From the NCBI GenBank assembly GCA_002428415.1, contig DIWI01000095.1, positions 32,540-52,611 of the forward strand: a stretch of DNA of 20,072 nt, in the 5' to 3' direction. How positions within the stretch are numbered: position 1 is the stretch's first letter; every line of letters begins with the position of its first letter. A model generated the notes under the pieces. It worked only from the letters and a program-made list of their open reading frames with translations. It was not told the origin of the DNA and did not search any database. The DNA comes from Clostridiaceae bacterium UBA6110. Lineage in GTDB: Bacteria > Bacillota > Clostridia > Clostridiales > Clostridiaceae. Of the stretch, positions 14,455 through 20,072 are shown piece by piece. A program made the position numbers and the translations under genes.

Positions 14455-14483
14455 ATGATAATCCAGAGTTAGGTGTTTGTCAA
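14455..14483 (-). promoter_or_regulatory. Promoter of the T-box-trpB2 unit
   Basis: On the minus strand, a consensus TTGACA (14478-14483) and TATCAT (14455-14460) are separated by 17 bases. Transcription would start near 14447, just ahead of stem I. Confidence 0.75.
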
Positions 14484-14529
14484 TGAAAAACTAATGTACC
14501 GAAACAGAGTACAAAATCGTTATCCATAG

Positions 14530-14553
14530 CTCCTGGGATTTGACACTCAGGAG
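14530..14553. repeat. Inverted repeat over the thi promoter
   Basis: CTCCTG (14530-14535) and CAGGAG (14548-14553) form a perfect 6-bp inverted repeat, extendable to eight pairs with one G-U. It encloses the -35 box of the TPP-riboswitch promoter. It could be an operator, or chance. Confidence 0.3.
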
Positions 14554-14568
14554 ATATTAATGTAACAT
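14540..14568 (+). promoter_or_regulatory. Promoter of the thiamine salvage operon
   Basis: A consensus TTGACA (14540-14545) lies 17 bases before TAACAT (14563-14568), a 4-of-6 match to the -10. The start point would be near 14575, just upstream of the TPP riboswitch. Confidence 0.65.
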
Positions 14569-14586
14569 CGAATCATAACGGAATAT

Positions 14587-14676
14587 GTGGGGAGCTTGTG
14601 TGCAGGCTGAGAGGAAGTAATCAACTTCGACCCTGGAACCTGATTTGGATAATGCCAACGTAGGGAAAGCTTTCAC
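14587..14676 (+). ncRNA. TPP riboswitch (THI element)
   Basis: The conserved cores of the TPP aptamer are present: GGCTGAGAGG (pyrimidine-sensing arm), ACCCTGGAACCTGATTTGG, and ATAATGCCAACGTAGGGAA (pyrophosphate-sensing arm). The closing P1 helix pairs GGGAGCTT (14590-14597) with AAGCTTTC (14667-14674). Binding of thiamine pyrophosphate should stabilise P1 and allow the terminator at 14688-14722 to form, shutting off the operon downstream. Confidence 0.97.
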
Positions 14677-14687
14677 ACAGTAGATAT

Positions 14688-14722
14688 GTGGGATGACCTT
14701 ATAGGACATCCCGCTTTTTTTT
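14688..14722 (+). terminator. TPP-riboswitch expression-platform terminator
   Basis: GTGGGATGACCT (14688-14699) pairs with AGGACATCCCGC (14703-14714), with one A-A mismatch and one G-U pair, around a TAT loop. Eight T residues follow (14715-14722). It lies 12 bases after the aptamer, so control is probably at transcription elongation. Confidence 0.92.
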
Positions 14723-14783
14723 ATTCCCGCTTACAGCAGTGTCACAAGGTACCGGTATTCCAGTAAATCAGGAGAGTGATCAA

Positions 14784-15980
14784 ATGGAAAATCAGAAGGA
14801 CCACGTTTCAAGTCATGGACTGCTTTGGTTCGGCGCATCAGTATCCATTGCTGAGATACTGACAGGGACGTTCATCGCACCATTGGGCTTCGCCAAAGGG
14901 ATGGCGGCAGTCATAACCGGACATCTTATTGGAGGAGTACTTATCTATCTCGCCGGACTCCTTGGAGCAAGGAGCGGGAGAGGGGCAATGGACACTGCCA
15001 AGCTTTCATTCGGGGAGAAAGGAGCCGCTTTGTTTTCGATGCTCAATGTGCTGCAGCTGATTGGCTGGACTGCCATAATGATCGCGACAGGAGCGAGTGC
15101 GGCGAATCTTGTCTCAAACGGCTCCGGTAGCTTTGCGTTCTGGAGCATTGCCACCGGAATGCTGATTCTTGTATGGCTTATGATGGGGATGAAGACCCTT
15201 GGCAAGGCCAATGTTATTGTAGTAGGCGCGCTGTTCCTTATGACTGTCGTCATTAGCATTGAGGTATTCAAAGGAAATCCTGGAAGTGCAGCAGGAGGAA
15301 CCATGTCATTCGGTGCGGCAGTGGAGCTATCCGCGGCCATGCCTCTTTCGTGGCTTCCGCTTGTGGCAGACTACACTAAAGGTGCGAGGAAGAAAAGGAC
15401 AGTTTCATTCGCATCAGCTTTTACCTACACTGCAGGAAGCATATGGATGTATGCCATAGGTCTTGGCGCTGCTGTATTCCTTGGTGAGTCTGACATTGCT
15501 GTCATCATGGCAGGTGCCGGATTTGGAATGCTTGGGATATATGTGGTCATAGCATCTACTGTGACCACAACGTTCCTGGATGTGTTTTCTGCCGGTGAGA
15601 GCTACTCATCAGTATTCCGATTGCCAGGACGCAAATTTGTTGCGATAGCAGCCTGCATTCTGGGTACGGTACTTGCTCTCAGTGTCGATGTCTTCAGGTT
15701 CGAGGGCTTTCTTTACCTGATCGGTTCAGTGTTCGCCCCTATGGCTGCCATTATGCTCACTGACCACTATATACTCAGAAAGGACAGCTCAGGTGAAGCT
15801 TTCAATGTAATGAACCTTGCCCTGTGGGCAGCTGGATTCATGGTATACAGGCTTTTCATGTCTATTGACACGATACTTGGAAGCACACTGCCGGTAATGG
15901 CGCTCATTAGCTTAGCGACGATAATGATGAATGGAGGAATTGAATATGTCAAAAATGCATCTGGAAAAGAACAGGTCTAG
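14784..15980 (+). CDS. cytX: Hydroxymethylpyrimidine transporter CytX
   Basis: A 398-residue NCS1-family membrane permease with about 12 hydrophobic segments. The N-terminal GLLWFGASVSIAEILTGTF and APLGF segments are typical of CytX, the predicted importer of the thiamine pyrimidine precursor HMP in thi operons. The TPP riboswitch directly upstream and the downstream thi genes support that assignment over cytosine or other NCS1 substrates. I chose ATG 14784 because GGAG at 14771-14774 lies nine bases before it. An in-frame GTG at 14739 would add 15 polar residues, lacks a ribosome binding site and starts close to the riboswitch terminator. The 3' end overlaps thiM by 35 bases. The substrate is inferred from family and context. 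Confidence 0.93.
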   Translation: MENQKDHVSSHGLLWFGASVSIAEILTGTFIAPLGFAKGMAAVITGHLIGGVLIYLAGLLGARSGRGAMDTAKLSFGEKGAALFSMLNVLQLIGWTAIMIATGASAANLVSNGSGSFAFWSIATGMLILVWLMMGMKTLGKANVIVVGALFLMTVVISIEVFKGNPGSAAGGTMSFGAAVELSAAMPLSWLPLVADYTKGARKKRTVSFASAFTYTAGSIWMYAIGLGAAVFLGESDIAVIMAGAGFGMLGIYVVIASTVTTTFLDVFSAGESYSSVFRLPGRKFVAIAACILGTVLALSVDVFRFEGFLYLIGSVFAPMAAIMLTDHYILRKDSSGEAFNVMNLALWAAGFMVYRLFMSIDTILGSTLPVMALISLATIMMNGGIEYVKNASGKEQV

Positions 15981-16770
15981 GAATCCGCTGGTTCACTGCA
16001 TCACGAATTATGTGACCGTTAACGATGTTGCCAACATGCTGATCGCATGCGGAGGAGCTCCGATAATGTCGGATGAGGCGGCTGAGGTTGAGGAGATGAC
16101 TGCCATATGCGATTCGCTGGTAATAAATATAGGGACTCTCAATGAGAGGACTGTCGACTCGATGCTGCTGGCTGGGAGAAAGGCCTCGGAGCTTGGTCAT
16201 CCGGTGGTTCTTGACCCTGTTGGAGCCGGTGCCACGAAGTTGAGGACAGAGACTGCTCTGAAGCTTATAAGGGAAATACCCATGGCAGTCATAAGAGGAA
16301 ACATTTCGGAAATCATGACGCTATATCATGGTACAGGCAGCACCAAGGGTGTAGATGCCAGCTCAAAAGATGCAGTCACAGAGGATAACCTTGATGAAAA
16401 AATCAGCATAGCCAGAGGGCTTTCAAAGAATACAGGTGCAGTTGTAGCTATAACAGGTGCAATAGACATCATAGCTGACGGTGAGTCGGCATATATTGTC
16501 AGGAACGGTCATCCGATGATGTCGAAGGTATCAGGAACCGGATGCATGCTTACAGCTGTAGTTGCATCCTATGTGTCAGCAAATCCTGAGGACAAGGCAG
16601 GAGCCTGCGCTACTGCCATAGCAGCCATGGGCCTTTCAGGCGAGATCGCTTATGGACGGCTGATGAAGTCAGGCGGAGGTCCCTCAACCTACAGGTCTTA
16701 TATCATCGATGCCATGGGCAACATGACTTCTGATGAACTGGAAGGAGGGATGAAGATTGAGGTTAGATAA
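15946..16770 (+). CDS. thiM: Hydroxyethylthiazole kinase ThiM
   Basis: A 274-residue ribokinase-fold kinase that phosphorylates 4-methyl-5-(2-hydroxyethyl)thiazole with ATP in thiamine salvage. It shows NPLVHCITNYVTVNDVAN (residues 13-30) with the substrate-binding region, GGAPIMSD (36-43), VLDPVGAGATKLR, and the anion-hole and catalytic motif VSGTGCMLTA with Cys200. GGAGG at 15933-15937 sets the start at ATG 15946; the in-frame ATG at 15931 overlaps that site and is unlikely. The gene begins inside the end of cytX (35-base overlap) and ends 14 bases into thiE, which suggests translational coupling. Length and motifs are normal. It is one of the clearest assignments in the window. Confidence 0.96.
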   Translation: MSKMHLEKNRSRNPLVHCITNYVTVNDVANMLIACGGAPIMSDEAAEVEEMTAICDSLVINIGTLNERTVDSMLLAGRKASELGHPVVLDPVGAGATKLRTETALKLIREIPMAVIRGNISEIMTLYHGTGSTKGVDASSKDAVTEDNLDEKISIARGLSKNTGAVVAITGAIDIIADGESAYIVRNGHPMMSKVSGTGCMLTAVVASYVSANPEDKAGACATAIAAMGLSGEIAYGRLMKSGGGPSTYRSYIIDAMGNMTSDELEGGMKIEVR

Positions 16771-17395
16771 GCGCAGCCTCCTGCTGTATGCTGTGACAGA
16801 CCGGAGGGATCTGGGGGATTTGGAGCTTGCCGAGGCTGTAAGGCTTGCGATTGAAGGTGGTTCAACCATGATACAGCTAAGGGAAAAAGACCTGAGTTCA
16901 GCAGAGTATGCTGAGCTTGGACGAAGTATTCTGGATGTATGCAGAAGGAATGGTGTGCCGCTGATCGTGAACGATGATGTTGAAGCTGCTCTTATGCTGG
17001 AGGCTGAAGGTGTTCACGTGGGGCAAAAAGACCTTGATGCGAAAAGTGTAAGAGAAATCATAGGTGGCAGGATGATCCTCGGTGTTTCAGCTGAGACTGT
17101 TGATCAGGCAAGGAAGGCCGAAGCTGAAGGTGCAGACTATATAGGGGTTGGAGCGATGTTTTCAACTTCAACCAAGTCGGATGCAGGGTTAGTTGATATT
17201 GAGACTTTAAGGGACATTTGCTCAAGCGTTTCCATTCCTGTTGTAGCAATAGGAGGAATATCAAAGGACAACCTGCATATGCTGGCAGGTACTGGCATAG
17301 CTGGCATTTCGGTGGTATCAGCGATATTTTCAGCTGAATGCCCCAAAAAGGCGGCTAAAGAGCTTGTGTTGAGGATGGGGGGATTGGTGACTTGA
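16757..17395 (+). CDS. thiE: Thiamine phosphate synthase ThiE
   Basis: A 212-residue TIM-barrel enzyme that joins HMP pyrophosphate and thiazole phosphate to thiamine monophosphate. Family motifs are LYAVTDRRD near residue 9, IQLREKDL (substrate-binding Q and R), LIVNDDVEAAL, EGVHVGQKDL, the GVSAET loop, DYIGVGAMFSTSTKSDA and VVAIGGI. The start is a TTG at 16757, well supported by AGGAGG at 16743-16748 with an eight-base gap. It overlaps thiM by 14 bases and the following HAD gene by four (TTGA). In the core motif usually written GPVF.T.TK, proline is replaced (GAMFSTSTK), a variation seen in active members. There is no ThiM-ThiE or ThiD-ThiE fusion here. Confidence 0.95.
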   Translation: MRLDKRSLLLYAVTDRRDLGDLELAEAVRLAIEGGSTMIQLREKDLSSAEYAELGRSILDVCRRNGVPLIVNDDVEAALMLEAEGVHVGQKDLDAKSVREIIGGRMILGVSAETVDQARKAEAEGADYIGVGAMFSTSTKSDAGLVDIETLRDICSSVSIPVVAIGGISKDNLHMLAGTGIAGISVVSAIFSAECPKKAAKELVLRMGGLVT

Positions 17396-18033
17396 AGATC
17401 AGAGGAGCTATAGTGGACCTTGACGGTACCATAATTGATTCCATGGGAATGTGGAAGAATCTGGGGGTGAGGTTCCTGGAAGGTATGAGTATAAGGCCAG
17501 AGGAAGGTCTTTCGGCTAAGCTTTCCCCTATGGGCATCGGTGAGGCGTGTGAATACCTTAGGGAAAGGTATGCTCTGCCGATGAATGATGAGGAAATCTA
17601 TGCAAAGATCCTGTCTTTGATTGAGGACGGATACAAAAGGACCCTGCAGCTTAAGCCGCATGCTGCAGAGTTCCTTGAAAGGCTGAGGTCTATGGGGGTG
17701 AAGGCAGTTGCTGCCACAGCAACAGACAGAGCTCTTGCAGAGGCTGCATTGAAAAGGCTTGGGGTAATAGACCTGTTTTCAGGCCTTATAACTGAACGCG
17801 AGGCAGGTGCGTCGAAAAAGGAACCGGAAATATTCTTGAGGGCTCTCGAAATCCTTGGGACGCCGATCGAGGAGACGGCAGTCTTCGAGGATGCACTGCA
17901 TGCGCTGAGGACAGCCAAGAAAGCCGGATTCATCACTGTAGCAGTGGAAGACGAAGCAAGCCATGGTGAGCTGAAGGAGATAATCAAAATCGCCGATGTA
18001 TTTATTGAAACACTGGCTGACTGGAGGTTTTGA
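17392..18033 (+). CDS. HAD-superfamily phosphatase in the thi operon
   Basis: A 213-residue HAD hydrolase of the beta-phosphoglucomutase-like group with an alpha-helical cap. Motif I is VDLDGT with nucleophile Asp9 and acid Asp11. Motif II is the threonine in ATATDR, the motif III lysine is in SKKEPEIF, and motif IV is VFEDALHALRTAKKAG. The start is TTG 17392, overlapping the thiE stop by four bases, with GGGGGA at about nine bases upstream. It sits between thiE and thiD, so it belongs to the operon. A likely substrate is a phosphorylated thiamine intermediate such as thiamine phosphate or HMP phosphate. That is inferred from context alone; HAD sequences do not reveal their substrate. A general housekeeping phosphatase carried along in the operon is also possible. 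Confidence 0.88.
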   Translation: MKIRGAIVDLDGTIIDSMGMWKNLGVRFLEGMSIRPEEGLSAKLSPMGIGEACEYLRERYALPMNDEEIYAKILSLIEDGYKRTLQLKPHAAEFLERLRSMGVKAVAATATDRALAEAALKRLGVIDLFSGLITEREAGASKKEPEIFLRALEILGTPIEETAVFEDALHALRTAKKAGFITVAVEDEASHGELKEIIKIADVFIETLADWRF

Positions 18034-18034
18034 A

Positions 18035-18841
18035 ATGATTAAGGTATTGACGATCGCGGGCTCTGATTGCAGCGGAGGAGCTGGAATACAGGCTGACATA
18101 AAGACGATGACGGCGCTGGGGGCATATGCCATGAGCGCGGTCACGGCACTCACTGCACAGAATACTACAGGAGTCTATGGAATATTGGAATCTGACCCGG
18201 AGTTCCTGTCTCTTCAGCTTGATTGCATATTCAGGGACATATATCCGGATGCAGTAAAGATAGGCATGGTATCAAACAGGGAGCTCATAGGTGTGATTTC
18301 GAAAAAGCTCGGGGAGTATGGAGCTAAGAATATTGTGGTTGACCCGGTCATGGTCTCAACCAGCGGAAGCAGCCTCCTTGGTAATGGCGCTGAGGTTTCT
18401 CTGGTAAAGGAGCTTATGCCTCTTGCTGACCTGGTTACTCCGAACATTCCGGAAGCTGAGAAGCTTACGGGAATGAAGATAGTAAGCAAGACTGATATGG
18501 AAATAGCCGCTAAGGCGATTTCCGAAATGATCCCAGGGTGGGTGCTGCTGAAAGGGGGACATCTTTCTGAAAGCGCGGACGATCTTCTCTGCAGGAAGGC
18601 TGAACTCATTTGGATCAATGGGAAGCGGATAGACAGCAGCAACACCCACGGAACTGGCTGTACATTATCCTCTGCACTGGCTGTGGGGCTCGCGAGGGGA
18701 ATGTCTGTTGAAGAAAGCGCAATAATGGCCAAGCAATATGTCGCAGGAGCTCTTGGGGCCGGTCTGGATCTGGGTATAGGAAGCGGACCTCTGAACCATT
18801 GCTTCAATATCGAAAGAGTCCTTCGTACAGGTACGTACTAA
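18035..18841 (+). CDS. thiD: Hydroxymethylpyrimidine (phosphate) kinase ThiD
   Basis: A 268-residue ribokinase-fold enzyme that phosphorylates HMP and then HMP phosphate to the pyrophosphate used by ThiE. The N terminus TIAGSDCSGGAGIQADIKT (residues 5-23) is diagnostic, followed by TALTAQNTTGV, VVDPVMVSTSG, TPNIPEAE, LLKGGHL and the catalytic-cysteine motif SSNTHGTGCTLSSA. CTGGAGG at 18021-18027 precedes ATG 18035 by seven bases. The frame is open further upstream, but the extra residues overlap the HAD gene and have no ribosome binding site. One base separates it from the HAD stop. It is the last gene of the operon. No clear terminator follows, so some read-through toward gltB is possible. 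Confidence 0.96.
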   Translation: MIKVLTIAGSDCSGGAGIQADIKTMTALGAYAMSAVTALTAQNTTGVYGILESDPEFLSLQLDCIFRDIYPDAVKIGMVSNRELIGVISKKLGEYGAKNIVVDPVMVSTSGSSLLGNGAEVSLVKELMPLADLVTPNIPEAEKLTGMKIVSKTDMEIAAKAISEMIPGWVLLKGGHLSESADDLLCRKAELIWINGKRIDSSNTHGTGCTLSSALAVGLARGMSVEESAIMAKQYVAGALGAGLDLGIGSGPLNHCFNIERVLRTGTY

Positions 18842-18849
18842 TAAGAATT

Positions 18850-18878
18850 TTGACATTTGAAGGTTCGTATTGCAAAAT
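18850..18878 (+). promoter_or_regulatory. Possible distal promoter before gltB
   Basis: TTGACA (18850-18855) lies 17 bases before CAAAAT (18873-18878). The -35 is consensus but the -10 is poor. Between here and the better promoter at 18985 lies an AT-rich stretch with one inverted repeat, AATTGC (18909-18914) and GCAATT (18925-18930). Confidence 0.25.
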
Positions 18879-18984
18879 AATGAAAAATGAATCAGTGAAT
18901 GAAGGTAAAATTGCATGATGATAGGCAATTATCAAAATTAAAGCGAATTTAATCATAAATCATTAATATTTTGTAAAATAAATA

Positions 18985-19013
18985 TTGAATTGCCATAACC
19001 TCTGGTATACAAT
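18985..19013 (+). promoter_or_regulatory. Promoter of gltB
   Basis: TTGAAT (18985-18990) and TACAAT (19008-19013) are separated by 17 bases. Transcription would start near 19020, giving a leader of about 80 bases before the gltB ATG. Confidence 0.65.
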
Positions 19014-19024
19014 TTTACGTATCA

Positions 19025-19081
19025 ATCATGATGGCGGATTATACCACCACGTATGATGGAATTATTCTAACGACGAGTTAG
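19025..19081 (+). other. Structured leader of gltB
   Basis: Two small hairpins can form: ATCAT (19025-19029) with ATGAT (19053-19057), with inner GG-GG/CC-CC pairs around ATTATA; and CTAAC (19067-19071) with GTTAG (19077-19081). ATGATGG is also directly repeated at 19028 and 19053. No known riboswitch class is recognised. Confidence 0.35.
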
Positions 19082-19101
19082 GGAGACAAAGGGTGAGGAA
19101 T

Positions 19102-20072
19102 ATGGATCATGGGTTACCGAAGAAGCAGGGGTTGTATGACCCTCAGTTCGAACACGATGCCTGCGGGATGGGATTTGTCGTAAACATCAAGGGAGACAAG
19201 TCGCATGACATAATCGACGAGGCGCTTACAGTACTGGAGAACCTTAGCCACAGGGGAGCCGCGGGAGCTGACGAGAAAACCGGAGACGGATCAGGCATAC
19301 TTGTCCAGATACCTCACGATTTTTACAAGCGCGAATGCGAGGTTCTTGGATTCCAGCTGCCTGAGAAAGGCGATTACGGTGTCGGGATGATATTCGCGCA
19401 CAAGTACGACGAATTCAGACGGATACAGATGGATGCATTTGAAAAGATCGTCAAAGAGGAAGGACAGAGCATCCTCGGATGGAGAGAAGTCCCCATAGAC
19501 AAGACGATGGTTGGCGTTACAGCAAAGAACGTCATGCCAAGATTCATTCAGGTATTCATCGGAAAGAGCGAAGACATTAAGAACGAGAGGGATTTCGAAA
19601 GAAAACTCTACATTATAAGAAAGCTTGCAGAGAAGGCGATAGTTCCGCTTTGTGAAGACAAGGGAGGCACCTTCTACGTATCGAGCCTTTCGTCAAAGAC
19701 CATTGTATACAAGGGCATGCTTACAGCTGAACAGCTGAGGCATTTTTACCTTGACCTTTCTGACCTTGATTTTTCATCGGCTCTAGCCATGGTTCACTCG
19801 AGGTTCTCGACCAATACATTCCCCAGCTGGGAAAGGGCGCATCCGAACAGGTTCATAGTCCATAACGGCGAGATAAATACCATAAGAGGAAATGTAAACT
19901 GGATGAGGGCAAGGCAGAAGAACATGAAGTCGAAGTACTTCGATGACCTGACCAAGGCTTATCCTATAGTCGATGAGTCAGGAAGCGATTCCGCCATGTT
20001 CGACAACAGCCTCGAATTCCTTCATATGACCGGAAGGACTCTTCCTCATTCTGTAATGATGATGATTCCGGA
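19102..20072 (+). CDS. gltB: Glutamate synthase large subunit GltB (5' part)
   Basis: An open frame of 323 codons that runs off the right edge. It encodes the N-terminal class II glutamine amidotransferase domain of the glutamate synthase large subunit, about one fifth of a protein of roughly 1,500 residues. Cys21 in HDACGMGF is the glutaminase nucleophile, exposed after removal of a 20-residue propeptide. SHRGAAGADEKTGDGSGIL, the MVHSRFSTNTFPSWERAHPN region and HNGEINTIRGN are unmistakable family motifs. The full enzyme transfers the glutamine amide to 2-oxoglutarate to give two glutamates, with GltD supplying electrons from NADPH; gltD would be expected beyond the window. ATG 19102 follows GGGTGAGG, a modest ribosome binding site. 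It has its own promoter at 18985-19013 and is separate from the thi operon. Confidence 0.97.
   Translation, partial: MDHGLPKKQGLYDPQFEHDACGMGFVVNIKGDKSHDIIDEALTVLENLSHRGAAGADEKTGDGSGILVQIPHDFYKRECEVLGFQLPEKGDYGVGMIFAHKYDEFRRIQMDAFEKIVKEEGQSILGWREVPIDKTMVGVTAKNVMPRFIQVFIGKSEDIKNERDFERKLYIIRKLAEKAIVPLCEDKGGTFYVSSLSSKTIVYKGMLTAEQLRHFYLDLSDLDFSSALAMVHSRFSTNTFPSWERAHPNRFIVHNGEINTIRGNVNWMRARQKNMKSKYFDDLTKAYPIVDESGSDSAMFDNSLEFLHMTGRTLPHSVMMMIP

Noticed and set aside
17137..17661. A 174-codon minus-strand open frame across thiE and the HAD gene
   Set aside because: It is antisense to two clear genes and shows no recognisable domain or start signal.

Overview
The window reads as a piece of a chromosome from an anaerobic, low-to-moderate GC Firmicute, probably a member of the Clostridia. 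The grounds are strong AGGAGG-type ribosome binding sites, frequent AGG (Arg) and ATA (Ile) codons, T-box and TPP riboswitches that end in intrinsic terminators, TTG and GTG starts, and a gene set of amino-acid and cofactor metabolism. This placement is inference; the window holds no rRNA, tRNA or other taxonomic marker. I see no phage, IS element or CRISPR array.

Layout. Positions 1-700 hold two small conserved genes (DUF960 and DUF1801) closed by a hairpin. Positions 717-1750 hold a minus-strand MBL-fold hydrolase with its own promoter. Positions 1941-3062 hold an isolated opine-dehydrogenase-family gene with a TTG start. Positions 3129-5375 hold a minus-strand unit of citrate synthase followed by a DUF434 protein that looks PIN/NYN-like. 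Positions 5424-9710 hold a quinone-reductase-like oxidoreductase behind a palindrome, then a large secreted two-domain protein (choice-of-anchor I plus 5'-nucleotidase). Positions 9785-11456 hold a PutP-type Na+/solute symporter. Positions 11510-11890 hold a RelB/DinJ antitoxin whose toxin appears reduced to eight codons. Positions 11953-12678 hold a membrane protein with two 4Fe-4S motifs.

The right part is the best-defined regulatory region. A minus-strand TrpB2-type tryptophan synthase beta chain is preceded by a T-box leader with a likely UGG (Trp) specifier. About 60 bases away, in the opposite direction, starts a TPP-riboswitch-controlled thiamine salvage operon: cytX, thiM, thiE, a HAD phosphatase and thiD. 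CytX should import the pyrimidine moiety, ThiD phosphorylates it, ThiM phosphorylates the thiazole, and ThiE joins them to thiamine phosphate. No de novo genes (thiC, thiG, thiH) and no thiL are in the window. The HAD enzyme is the unexplained member. The window ends inside gltB, the glutamate synthase large subunit, read from its own promoter and a short structured leader.

I did not find a clear new defence or mobile system. The strongest points for a second look are the decayed toxin-antitoxin pair, the back-to-back T-box and TPP control region, the HAD gene inside the thi operon, and the DUF434-citrate synthase pairing. Several starts were moved from the longest open frame on ribosome-binding-site evidence; each case is stated in its entry.
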